DNA of 55,148 bases, from the NCBI GenBank assembly GCA_030065075.1, contig JASJDQ010000004.1, positions 1 through 55,148 of the forward strand, written 5' to 3'. Positions 42,882-50,602 of this stretch are shown piece by piece. The notes below the pieces were generated by a model, which had not been told where the DNA came from, searched no databases, and worked only from the letters and a program-made list of their open reading frames with translations. Source of the DNA: Paracoccaceae bacterium (lineage in GTDB: Bacteria > Pseudomonadota > Alphaproteobacteria > Rhodobacterales > Rhodobacteraceae). Both the position numbers and the translations under genes were made by a program. Every line of letters begins with the position of its first letter. Position 1 is the stretch's first letter.

Positions 42882-43865
42882 ATGTCGATAATGAAAACAC
42901 TAACCGTAAGCGCTCTGGCGCTCGCAGTATCTGCACCCGCAGCACTGGCTGAATGGCAGCCGCGCAAGCCTGTTGAGTTCATCATCATGGCTGGCACCGG
43001 CGGCGGTGCTGACCAGATTGCACGCTTGCTGCAAGGCTTGATCGAGAAAAAGAACCTCAGCCCACGGCCCTTCATCCCGATCAACAAGCCTGGTGGCTCG
43101 GGCGCAGAAGCCCTGCGCTACCTGCAGGACAAGGCAGGTGACGACCACACGGTGATGATGACGCTGAACAGCTTCTACACCACTCCGATCATCCAGGAAG
43201 ACCTGGGCGTTGATGTCACTCAGTTCACGCCCATTGGCCTGATGGCGATGGACACGTTCCTGCTCTGGGTTAACACGGATCGCGATGACATCAACGACCT
43301 CGACAGCTATGTCGCTGCCGTGAAGGGCGCGGGCCTCGACTGGAAAGTCGGCGGCACCGGTTCGGGTCAGGAAGACAGCGTGCTGACAGCGATGATGGAA
43401 GCCGCGTTCGACTACGAAGTGACCTACATCCCGTTCCCAGGTGGCGGCACCGTGGCCAAGAACCTGATCGGTAACCAGATTGACTCGACCGTGAACAACC
43501 CGTCCGAGCAGATGGAGTTCTATCGCGCGGGCAACTCGAAGCCGCTGGTTCAGTTCACTGGCGAGCGTATGGAGGCGTTCCCGGACACACCGACGGCCAA
43601 GGAACTGGGTGTGGATATCGAGTACTACATGCAGCGTTCGGTCAACGGCCCTCCGGGCATGAGCGAGGAAGCCGTCGTCTGGTACACGAACCTGTTCCAG
43701 GAGCTGTTCAACAGCCAGGAGTGGCAGGACTTCTGCACCTCTGACGGTCTGACCTGCGACAACTTCCTGAACGGTGCCGATCTGGGCGAGTTCCACGCAA
43801 CTCAGGTCGTGGCGCACAAGAACCTGATCGAACAGGTGGGCGCGGAAGCTATCACCGGCGAATAA
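42882..43865 (+). CDS. tctC: TTT transporter periplasmic solute receptor (TctC/Bug family)
   Basis: A 327-residue periplasmic binding protein of the Bug family. Signal peptide: MSIMKTLTVSALALAVSAPA with ALA before EWQPRKPVEFI. Family blocks are FIIMAGTGGGADQIARLL, INKPGGSGAEALRYLQ and FPGGGTVAKNLIGNQIDSTVNNPSEQ, the two ligand loops that hold dicarboxylates through water and backbone contacts. ATG 42882 has GGGAGG upstream and gives a proper signal; ATG 42855 lies before that site and is rejected. Placement behind oxc-frc-fhs suggests oxalate as the ligand (inference; the family's known ligands are mostly C4-C6 carboxylates). A strong stem-loop follows it. Confidence 0.88.
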   Translation: MSIMKTLTVSALALAVSAPAALAEWQPRKPVEFIIMAGTGGGADQIARLLQGLIEKKNLSPRPFIPINKPGGSGAEALRYLQDKAGDDHTVMMTLNSFYTTPIIQEDLGVDVTQFTPIGLMAMDTFLLWVNTDRDDINDLDSYVAAVKGAGLDWKVGGTGSGQEDSVLTAMMEAAFDYEVTYIPFPGGGTVAKNLIGNQIDSTVNNPSEQMEFYRAGNSKPLVQFTGERMEAFPDTPTAKELGVDIEYYMQRSVNGPPGMSEEAVVWYTNLFQELFNSQEWQDFCTSDGLTCDNFLNGADLGEFHATQVVAHKNLIEQVGAEAITGE

Positions 43866-43872
43866 GAAACCT

Positions 43873-43899
43873 CGGGTGGGGCCAAATCGGCCCCGCCCG
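43873..43899 (+). other. Stem-loop between tctC and tctB
   Basis: An 11-bp stem with one G-T wobble (CGGGTGGGGCC / GGCCCCGCCCG) and loop AAATC, eight bases after the tctC stop. No T-run follows. The position suits an mRNA-stabilising or attenuating element that lets the receptor be made in excess over the membrane subunits. Confidence 0.6.
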
Positions 43900-43964
43900 G
43901 CACAAGAGAATCAATAACTTCGAGCTGACTTCCTCTGGGAAATCGCCCGAAGGGAGGGGTGAGA

Positions 43965-44489
43965 ATGACAACCAGGACAGCCGAAATCCTGATGGGTTTT
44001 GCGACATTATTCCTGTCGCTCGGACTGATGTGGAACGTCTGGTCTGACGGGCTCAACATCGGCTGGGTGGAAGGACGCGGCCCCGGTGCCGGCATGTGGC
44101 CCTTCTGGTTGTCTCTGGGCATGGCGGGCGCTTCGGCTGCCACCATTATCCGCTGGTTTCAGGGCAAGACGCCCGAAAGCCGGTCGCTCGAGCCCTACAT
44201 CGCGCGCGAGACGATCTTCCTTGTCACAGTGTCGGCGCTGTCCATCCTGTTGCTTCTCATCCTGATGAATATCATCGGAACGTACCTGTCACTGATGCTT
44301 TTCATGCTCTTCTATGTCCGGTTCCTCGGCAACCACACCTGGGGAATGACCATGGCGTTCGTGCTCGGCGCACCGATCTTCGTTTACCTGCTCTTCGAAG
44401 TGGCGCTGACGAAATACCTGCCGAAAGGCTGGCCGATTTTCGAGGAAGGTTTCCTCTGGCTCGACAACTTCCGCTGGCAATACTTCTGA
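43965..44489 (+). CDS. tctB: TTT transporter small membrane subunit (TctB)
   Basis: A 174-residue protein with four predicted membrane helices. The first is RTAEILMGFATLFLSLGLMWNV, followed by the typical GAGMWPFWLSLGMAGASAATII loop. Helices three and four are ETIFLVTVSALSILLLLILMN and GMTMAFVLGAPIFVYLLFEV. TctB is the small, poorly conserved partner of TctA in tripartite tricarboxylate transporters. ATG 43965 follows the ribosome site AGGGAGGGG; a GTG at 43959 is also in frame but too close. It lies between tctC and tctA in the standard order. Confidence 0.85.
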   Translation: MTTRTAEILMGFATLFLSLGLMWNVWSDGLNIGWVEGRGPGAGMWPFWLSLGMAGASAATIIRWFQGKTPESRSLEPYIARETIFLVTVSALSILLLLILMNIIGTYLSLMLFMLFYVRFLGNHTWGMTMAFVLGAPIFVYLLFEVALTKYLPKGWPIFEEGFLWLDNFRWQYF

Positions 44490-44503
44490 TAAGGCCCTGA
44501 CCC

Positions 44504-46021
44504 ATGGAAACCATCCTCGTCTCTCTTGCCGGTGGCCTTTTGCAGGCGTTCGAACCGCTGAACCTATTCATGATCTTTGCCGGATGTTTGGCCGGGCTTT
44601 TCGTCGGCTGCATGCCCGGCCTGGGCTCGGTGAACGGCGTGGCGATCCTGTTGCCCGTGACGTTCCTGGTCCCGCCCACCGCCGCGATCATCTTCCTGGC
44701 CGCGCTCTACTACGGCGCCATGTACGGCGGCGCGATCTCATCGATCACACTCGGGATACCCGGTGCCTCGACGGCGGTAGCAACCGTGTTCGACGGACGT
44801 CCCATGGCGCAACAGGGCAAGGCCGACAAGGCGCTCATGGCAGCCGCCATTGCCTCTTTCATCGGCGGCACCGTATCGATCATTCTTTTCACGCTCTTCG
44901 CCCCGCCGCTCGCGGCCTTCGCGCTGAAATTCGGTCCGCAGGAAGAATTCGCGCTGATGCTGCTCGCCTTCGCGACCTTCATCGGCCTCGGTGGCGATGA
45001 CATTCCGAAGACGATCTTCTCGATCCTGTTGGGCCTCGTCATGGCCGCCATCGGGTTCGACATCATCAGCGGTCAGCCCCGTATGATCTTCTTCGACATG
45101 GTCGAATTCCAGCGCGGCATCGGATTCCTTGTGCTCGCCATCGGCATCTACGGGATCGGCGAGATGCTTTGGACGTTGGAAAGCACCAAGGGCAAGGTGC
45201 AGATGCATTCGGTCAACATCACCTGGGCCCGGATGAAAGAGAACTTCGGCCAGATCAAGGACTACATCAACTCGACCTGGGTCGGGTCGGTCCTTGGCTT
45301 CTTCGTCGGCACCCTGCCGGCCGCCGGGGCCACACCTGCCTCGCTGATGAGCTATGGTCTGTCGAAGACCTTCTCGAAAGACCCCGACAGCTTCGGCAAA
45401 GGCAATGTCGCCGGTGTCGCGGCGCCAGAAGCCGCGAACAACGCCGCCTCGACCGGCTCGATGTTGCCCATGATCACCTTGGGTATTCCCGGTTCGCCGA
45501 CAACCGCCATCCTCTTGGGCGGCATGATCATCTGGGGACTGCGCCCAGGTCCGCTCCTCTTCACCGAAAGCCCCGACTTCGTCTGGGGCCTCATCGGCTC
45601 CATGTATATCGCCAATGTCGCGACCGTGCTTTTGAACCTGGCGCTGATCCCGGTCTTCATCCGTGTCCTTGCGATGCCATTCACGCTGCTGACGCCGATC
45701 ATCTTCATGCTCTGCGTCCTCGGCGTCTTCGCGACGACCGACCGGATGTTCGACACCTGGATCATGCTGATCCTCGGCGTCGGCGGCTATTTGTTGCGGA
45801 AACTGAACTATCCGGTGGCGCCCGCCGTCCTCGCGATCGTGCTCGGACCGCTGGCCGAACGGTCGCTTCGGCAGTCCCTGATCTCGAGCCAAGGTGACGT
45901 GACCACCTTCATCACGCGCCCGATTTCGCTGACCTGTGTCATTCTCGCACTTCTGCTCATTTCCTACCCCCTGATTCAGAAATTCATCAGGGCGCGAAAG
46001 GCGAATGAGACCGCGGCGTAA
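44504..46021 (+). CDS. tctA: TTT transporter large membrane subunit (TctA)
   Basis: A 505-residue permease with about twelve helices. The N-terminal signature GCLAGLFVGCMPGLGSVNGVAILLPVTF and LYYGAMYGGAISSITLGIPGASTAVAT, and its repeat in the second half (APEAANNAASTGSMLPMITLGIPGSPTTAILLGG), are diagnostic of TctA. It drives ion-coupled uptake of the acid delivered by TctC. It starts 14 bases after tctB. It closes the transporter set; a hairpin lies 50 bases beyond its stop. Given the operon, the imported acid is probably oxalate, which would be an unusual substrate for this family. Confidence 0.93.
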   Translation: METILVSLAGGLLQAFEPLNLFMIFAGCLAGLFVGCMPGLGSVNGVAILLPVTFLVPPTAAIIFLAALYYGAMYGGAISSITLGIPGASTAVATVFDGRPMAQQGKADKALMAAAIASFIGGTVSIILFTLFAPPLAAFALKFGPQEEFALMLLAFATFIGLGGDDIPKTIFSILLGLVMAAIGFDIISGQPRMIFFDMVEFQRGIGFLVLAIGIYGIGEMLWTLESTKGKVQMHSVNITWARMKENFGQIKDYINSTWVGSVLGFFVGTLPAAGATPASLMSYGLSKTFSKDPDSFGKGNVAGVAAPEAANNAASTGSMLPMITLGIPGSPTTAILLGGMIIWGLRPGPLLFTESPDFVWGLIGSMYIANVATVLLNLALIPVFIRVLAMPFTLLTPIIFMLCVLGVFATTDRMFDTWIMLILGVGGYLLRKLNYPVAPAVLAIVLGPLAERSLRQSLISSQGDVTTFITRPISLTCVILALLLISYPLIQKFIRARKANETAA

Positions 46022-46071
46022 TGCTTTAACTTCAGAGCGTTACGCCAAAATTCCGTTCCAGACTTTAGTGT

Positions 46072-46107
46072 ACAGTCGTGTGCAATCGCACACGGCTGTG
46101 ACGTTTT
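46072..46107 (+). terminator. Long stem-loop after tctA, probable terminator or attenuator
   Basis: A 12-bp stem with one G-T pair (ACAGTCGTGTGC / GCACACGGCTGT, 46072-46099) and the tetraloop AATC, followed by GACGTTTTGG. The short T-run suggests partial termination, which would lower expression of the following panE-like gene unless that gene has its own promoter. A second small inverted repeat (TCCAGA / TCTGGA) follows at 46118-46133. The 164-bp gap contains no gene. Confidence 0.5.
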
Positions 46108-46185
46108 GGAGCATGTCTCCAGAATCCTCTGGAAAAAATCCTGAACGCAACTATGTTACCGAAATCGATCGAAAGGGGATCAAAT

Positions 46186-47241
46186 ATGTCGCGTAAAATT
46201 CTCATTCTCGGAGCCTCGTATGGCTCGCTTCTGGGCACCAAACTCTTGATGGCCGGGCACGATGTGACGCTCGTGTGCCGTCAGGCAACGGCAGATTTGA
46301 TCAATGCCGAGGGCACGGAAGTACGGATCAAGCTGCGCGATGAAGACACGCACCGGTCGTTCAAATCGGTCGACATGCCCGGCACGCTCGACGCCAAGAC
46401 GCCCTCGGCGGTGAACCCCGGCGACTACGACCTTGTCGCACTCGCCATGTCCGAGCCGCAGTACGGAACCGAAGAAATCCGGCAGCTGATGGAAGCAATT
46501 GCGGATGCCGGGATCCCTGCCATGTCGATCATGAACATGCCGCCGCTCCCCTATCTGAAGCGCATCCCCGGCCTTGACGCAGATCGACTGGCAAGCGCCT
46601 TCAATAACCTCGAAGGCTGGCGGAACTTCACTCCGGGCAATGTCACGCTTTGCAGCCCCGACCCGCAGGCTTTCCGCCCACCGGAAGAAAAGCCGAACGT
46701 CCTGCACGTGGGCCTGCCGACCAACTTCAAGTCCGCGCCGTTCGAGGATCCCAAGCACACCGAAATGCTGCGTGAGCTGGAAGCCGACATCGAAGCACTC
46801 CGCGTCGATGGAAAAGATGTGCCAGTGAAGCTGCGTGTCTACGACTCGCTCTATGTCCCCTTCGCGAAGTGGGCCATGCTTCTGACTGGGAACTATCGCT
46901 GCGTGCAGCGCGTCGGCGTGCGCCCGATCCGCGAGGCTGTCCTCGGCGATGTCGAACAATCGCGCGCGATCTATGCCGCGGTCACCGATCTGGTCGTGAA
47001 ACTCGGCGCCGAGGCCGACAGCCAGGTGCCATTCGAGAAATACGCGAAAGCAGCCGAAGGGCTTCTGAAGCCCTCTTCTGCCGCGCGCGCCATCGACGGC
47101 GGGGCCGAACAAATCGAACGCGTTGACCTGTTGGTGTCGCTCATCGCGGATCAGATGGGTGTTCTGGCACCGGCGGTGCATGAAACGGTCAACATCGTGA
47201 ATGCGCGCCTCTCGGAAAACCGCGGCGCCGCAGCGGCCTAA
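46186..47241 (+). CDS. Ketopantoate-reductase-like protein, candidate oxalyl-CoA reductase (PanE2 type)
   Basis: A 351-residue protein of the ApbA/PanE fold, longer than the roughly 300 residues of classical PanE. The NADP-binding start KILILGASYGSLLGTKLLMAGHDVTLVCR has Ser where PanE has the second Gly of GxGxxG. The C-terminal domain contains PFAKWAMLLTGNYRC, with the Lys region, and GAEQIERVDLLVSLIADQMGVLAPA, with an acidic residue near the catalytic Glu position. In Methylobacterium extorquens AM1 a PanE homologue (PanE2) reduces oxalyl-CoA to glyoxylate, and this gene lies at the end of an oxalate cluster, so the same role is proposed. AAGGGG precedes ATG 46186. Octopine/opine dehydrogenase-like activity is another possibility. 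Confidence 0.75.
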   Translation: MSRKILILGASYGSLLGTKLLMAGHDVTLVCRQATADLINAEGTEVRIKLRDEDTHRSFKSVDMPGTLDAKTPSAVNPGDYDLVALAMSEPQYGTEEIRQLMEAIADAGIPAMSIMNMPPLPYLKRIPGLDADRLASAFNNLEGWRNFTPGNVTLCSPDPQAFRPPEEKPNVLHVGLPTNFKSAPFEDPKHTEMLRELEADIEALRVDGKDVPVKLRVYDSLYVPFAKWAMLLTGNYRCVQRVGVRPIREAVLGDVEQSRAIYAAVTDLVVKLGAEADSQVPFEKYAKAAEGLLKPSSAARAIDGGAEQIERVDLLVSLIADQMGVLAPAVHETVNIVNARLSENRGAAAA

Positions 47242-47259
47242 GCAACCTCCTCCCGGCCC

Positions 47260-47679
47260 TCAGGCCGGGACCATGGTGCCCTGCATCAGAGCAATCTGGG
47301 TGCGGGCACCGTCCACCTCGGCATAAACCTCTGCCTGAACGACAATCAGCCGTCGGCCCGGTTTGATGACCCGCCCCTCGGCCACAAGCCGGTCTCCGGC
47401 GGCGGGACGGAGCAGATTGACCTTCATCTCGGCCGTCATCACATCCGCCGCGCCGTCGATCATCGTCAATGCCGCATAGCCCGCCGCAGTGTCGCCCAGC
47501 GCAAAGGTCAGTCCCGCATGTGCGACCCCGTGCTGCTGTAACACCGCCTCGGTGACCGGTGCAGCCACTGTTACCGCGCCACGCCCAAGCGACAGAAGCT
47601 CGGCCCCGAAGGTCCCCATCAGGCTTTGACGCGCAAAGGACGCCCGTACCTTCGTCTTGATGTCGGCCGAAAGGCTCAT
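47260..47679 (-). CDS. PaaI-family hotdog thioesterase
   Basis: A 139-residue single hotdog domain. The helix and catalytic region HGVAHAGLTFALGDTAAGYAAL, with the Asp in ALGDTA, and the following MTAEMKVNLLRPAAGDRLVAEGRVIKPGRRLIVVQAEVYAE, are typical of PaaI and related acyl-CoA thioesterases. It should hydrolyse aryl- or short acyl-CoA esters in the cytoplasm. Its ATG overlaps the stop of the pdeM gene by four bases, so the two are translated together. It converges on the panE-like gene, with 18 bases between the stops. The substrate is not predictable. Confidence 0.85.
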   Translation of the reverse strand: MSLSADIKTKVRASFARQSLMGTFGAELLSLGRGAVTVAAPVTEAVLQQHGVAHAGLTFALGDTAAGYAALTMIDGAADVMTAEMKVNLLRPAAGDRLVAEGRVIKPGRRLIVVQAEVYAEVDGARTQIALMQGTMVPA

Positions 47680-48335
47680 GCAGCCAAGGGAACCGGCACC
47701 GTCAGCACGCGGGATCCGGTCAGATAGGCCACGGCCTGATCATCGAACAACTGCCGCAGTACCGGCGTCGTCCAGTCCAGACCGCCGGTGTAACAGCCAT
47801 AGGCCGGCAGGATCAGCCGATTGGCATCCGCCATGAAGCAGGGCCGCGACATGTGCCGGATCCGCGCCTTGGGATGATAATGCCCCGACACCTCGCCAGT
47901 TCCGTCTGCAGGGTCGGCGACATGGCGGAAGGTCAGCGGGCCAAGGGACAGGGCCGCCACATGCTCGCCGCCCAGATCGACAGGCCCCGGATCGTGATTG
48001 CCTTCCAGCCAGTACCATTTTCGACCCGCCTGAAGGCGCGCGATCGTGGCGCGCTCTCCCTCGGTCAGGCTGTCTGCCGCGCTGAGATCGTCGAAGCTGT
48101 CGCCCAGGCAAATCACCGTGCGCGGCGCCGTTGCCGCAATGTCGTCCGATAGGCGCGAGAGAGTCTCGACCGTGTCGTAAGGCGGCAAGAGCGCGCCGCC
48201 CCGGCGCGCAATGCGCTCGGACTTCCCAAGATGCAGATCCGAAACGACCAGTAGGTGCCGCTCGGCCCAGAATAGCGCGCCGGATGGCCGGGCTGTCAGG
48301 GTTTCGCCAAGGAAAGGGAAATTGACCGAGTTCAT
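47676..48335 (-). CDS. pdeM: Ligase-associated DNA damage response endonuclease PdeM
   Basis: A 219-residue calcineurin-type metallophosphoesterase. The metal-binding motifs are in order: VVSDLHLGKSERIARRGGALLPPYD, VICLGDSFDDLSA, WLEGNHDPGPVDLGGEHV, GEVSGHYHPKARI and the final RPCFMADANRLILPAYGCYTGGL. This last block and the PPYD segment distinguish PdeM from general phosphoesterases. PdeM is usually encoded with an Lhr-like helicase and ATP-dependent ligase; neither is in this window, so here it is separated from its normal partners. It is divergent from trmB, with 29 bases between the start codons. Confidence 0.88.
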   Translation of the reverse strand: MNSVNFPFLGETLTARPSGALFWAERHLLVVSDLHLGKSERIARRGGALLPPYDTVETLSRLSDDIAATAPRTVICLGDSFDDLSAADSLTEGERATIARLQAGRKWYWLEGNHDPGPVDLGGEHVAALSLGPLTFRHVADPADGTGEVSGHYHPKARIRHMSRPCFMADANRLILPAYGCYTGGLDWTTPVLRQLFDDQAVAYLTGSRVLTVPVPLAA

Positions 48336-48364
48336 GCTTCGTTCCTACCCCCTAAGGCCGCGCC

Positions 48365-49120
48365 ATGGCAAGACTTGACCTCGTGCGTTCCGCCTGCGAT
48401 GCGCCCTCTGTCATGACAGAGCCTACCGACACTCATCGCAATTTCTATGGCCGCATTCGCGGCAAGGCGTTGAAACCTGCGCAGAAGCGGTACCTGGAAG
48501 ACCTCGACCGGCTTGGGCTTCGCGGGATCACCCGGGACGAGAACCCGGAGCGACGGCCCTTGGACATGGATGGGCTTTTCGAAGACCGGCCCGTCTGGCT
48601 GGAGGTCGGCTTTGGCAGCGGGGAACATTTGGTGCATCAGGCTGTCGCTCATCCGGAGGTGCGCTTCATCGGTTGCGAGCCCTTCATCAACGGTGTCGCG
48701 ACGCTTTTGGGGAAGGTCCGCAAGTCCGGCGTGTCGAACATCCGCGTCCACGCCGGAGACGCGCGTGATCTGATGGACGTGCTGCCCGCGCGTTCGATCG
48801 CCAAGGCGTTCCTGCTCTATCCCGACCCCTGGCCAAAGGCCCGCCATCACAGGCGCCGCTTCGTGACGCCCGAACACCTGATCCCCCTGGCCCGTGTCCT
48901 GAAGGACAGGTCCGAGTTTCGCGTGGCGACGGACATTCCCGACTACGTACGCCAGGCGCTGGAAGAAGTGCCGCGCGCGGGCTTTGACTGGATGGCGGAG
49001 CGTCCGGAAGACTGGCGTGCGCCATGGGACGATTGGCTGTCCACGCGCTACGAACAAAAGGCGCTGCGTGAAGGTCGGGTGCCCCACTATCTGACCTTTC
49101 GCAAACGTCACGTGATCTAG
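48365..49120 (+). CDS. trmB: tRNA (guanine-N7-)-methyltransferase
   Basis: A 251-residue SAM-dependent enzyme that methylates G46 in the variable loop of tRNAs. Motifs: LEVGFGSGEHLVHQAVAHPE (SAM binding), FIGCEPFINGVATLL, and YPDPWPKARHHRRRFVTPEHL, the TrmB hallmark. The end STRYEQKALREGRVPHYLTF is also characteristic. I use ATG 48365, which has AAGG upstream. An in-frame ATG at 48413 (MTEPTDTHRNFYGRIRG) matches family starts well but lacks a ribosome site, so the first 16 residues are uncertain. Confidence 0.94.
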   Translation: MARLDLVRSACDAPSVMTEPTDTHRNFYGRIRGKALKPAQKRYLEDLDRLGLRGITRDENPERRPLDMDGLFEDRPVWLEVGFGSGEHLVHQAVAHPEVRFIGCEPFINGVATLLGKVRKSGVSNIRVHAGDARDLMDVLPARSIAKAFLLYPDPWPKARHHRRRFVTPEHLIPLARVLKDRSEFRVATDIPDYVRQALEEVPRAGFDWMAERPEDWRAPWDDWLSTRYEQKALREGRVPHYLTFRKRHVI

Positions 49121-49249
49121 CGGCGCACGCTGGCGCGTGCACAAAAGGTTTTGCGCCGACTTCGTCGTCGCGCTGGCGCCCGGTGACAAGGACATGGACG
49201 GCTCCACATGGGTGCGCTAACAGAGCCTGAGATTTCCGACGAGGAGCCG

Positions 49250-50602
49250 ATGTCAGGACACGGACCAGCCATTCCTTTGACCGCGATGAAAGCAACGGCG
49301 CTGACGGGTGTTGCGCATGTTCCCGGCGACAAATCGATTAGTCATCGGTCGCTGATCCTGGGGGCCTTGTCCGTCGGCGAAACACGCGTGCGCGGACTTC
49401 TGGAAGGCGAAGACGTGCTGGCCACCGCCGAAGCGATGCGGCGGTTCGGCGCGGACGTGTCGCGGTCCACGGAAGGCGAGTGGTCGGTTCACGGGGTCGG
49501 CACCGGCGGATTCATGGAACCCGAGGACGTGATCGATTGCGGCAACGCAGGCACCGGTGTCCGCCTGATCATGGGTGCCATGGCAACGACGGCCATTGCC
49601 GCGACCTTCACGGGCGATGCCTCGCTTCGATCGCGACCAATGGCGCGGATCACCGATCCCTTGGCTGAATTCGGCGCACGCGCTTATGGGCGCTCTCAGG
49701 GACGATTGCCGATGACCATCATCGGCGCCCACGACCCTGTACCCGTCCGCTACACCCTGCCCGTGCCCTCGGCGCAGGTGAAATCGGCCGTTCTTCTGGC
49801 CGGGTTGAATGCACCTGGCGAAACCGTCGTGATCGAACCCGAGGCGACGCGAGATCACACCGAACGGATGCTTCGCGGCTTCGGCGCAGAAGTCTCGGTC
49901 GAAGAGACCGGCGACGGCCGGGTGATCACGCTTCGGGGCGAGCCCGAATTGACGCCCCAAAGCATCGACGTACCACGCGATCCCTCGTCGGCGGCCTTTC
50001 CGGTTTGCGCGGCGCTGATCGTCGAAGGATCGGACGTGTTGGTGCCGAACATCGGTCTCAATCCAACGCGGTCCGGCCTGTTCGAAACCCTGCGCGAAAT
50101 GGGGGCGAACCTGACCTATGAGAACCCGCGCGAGGAATCGGGCGAACCGGTGGCCGACCTGCGCGCACGATTTTCGCCGGATATGAAGGGGATCGAGGTG
50201 CCGCCGGAACGCGCGGCCTCGATGATCGACGAATATCCAATCCTATCCGTGGTCGCGAGCTTCGCCGAAGGACAAACGATGATGCGTGGTGTCAAGGAAT
50301 TGCGCGTCAAGGAAAGCGACCGGATCGACGCAATGGCTGTGGGCCTGCGCACGGCAGGCGTGACCGTCGAAGAAGGCGAGGATTGGTGGGCGGTGACCGG
50401 TGTGGGCCCCGGCGGCGTGCCGGGAGGTGCGCGTGTCGAGGCGCGGTTGGATCACCGGATTGCGATGAGCTTTCTTTGTCTTGGCATGGCGGCGAAAAAG
50501 CCGGTTACCGTGGACGATGCCGGTCCGATTGCCACCTCTTTCCCGGTATTCCAGGATCTGATGGAAGGTCTTGGCGCAGTTTTCCGGCGGCAGAACGCGT
50601 GA
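49250..50602 (+). CDS. aroA: 3-phosphoshikimate 1-carboxyvinyltransferase (EPSP synthase), class II-like
   Basis: A 450-residue shikimate-pathway enzyme joining PEP to shikimate 3-phosphate. Blocks: [81 protein letters not shown] and [15 protein letters not shown] with the catalytic Glu-Ser-Asp-Arg. These resemble the Agrobacterium CP4 class more than E. coli AroA. The PEP-site segment reads Asn-Ala-Gly-Thr-Gly, with Gly where the CP4 enzyme has Ala100. The start is ATG 49250 ([10 protein letters not shown]), with GAGGAG close upstream; ATG 49208 would add 14 residues. The next gene overlaps its stop by four bases. Confidence 0.95.
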   Translation: MSGHGPAIPLTAMKATALTGVAHVPGDKSISHRSLILGALSVGETRVRGLLEGEDVLATAEAMRRFGADVSRSTEGEWSVHGVGTGGFMEPEDVIDCGNAGTGVRLIMGAMATTAIAATFTGDASLRSRPMARITDPLAEFGARAYGRSQGRLPMTIIGAHDPVPVRYTLPVPSAQVKSAVLLAGLNAPGETVVIEPEATRDHTERMLRGFGAEVSVEETGDGRVITLRGEPELTPQSIDVPRDPSSAAFPVCAALIVEGSDVLVPNIGLNPTRSGLFETLREMGANLTYENPREESGEPVADLRARFSPDMKGIEVPPERAASMIDEYPILSVVASFAEGQTMMRGVKELRVKESDRIDAMAVGLRTAGVTVEEGEDWWAVTGVGPGGVPGGARVEARLDHRIAMSFLCLGMAAKKPVTVDDAGPIATSFPVFQDLMEGLGAVFRRQNA

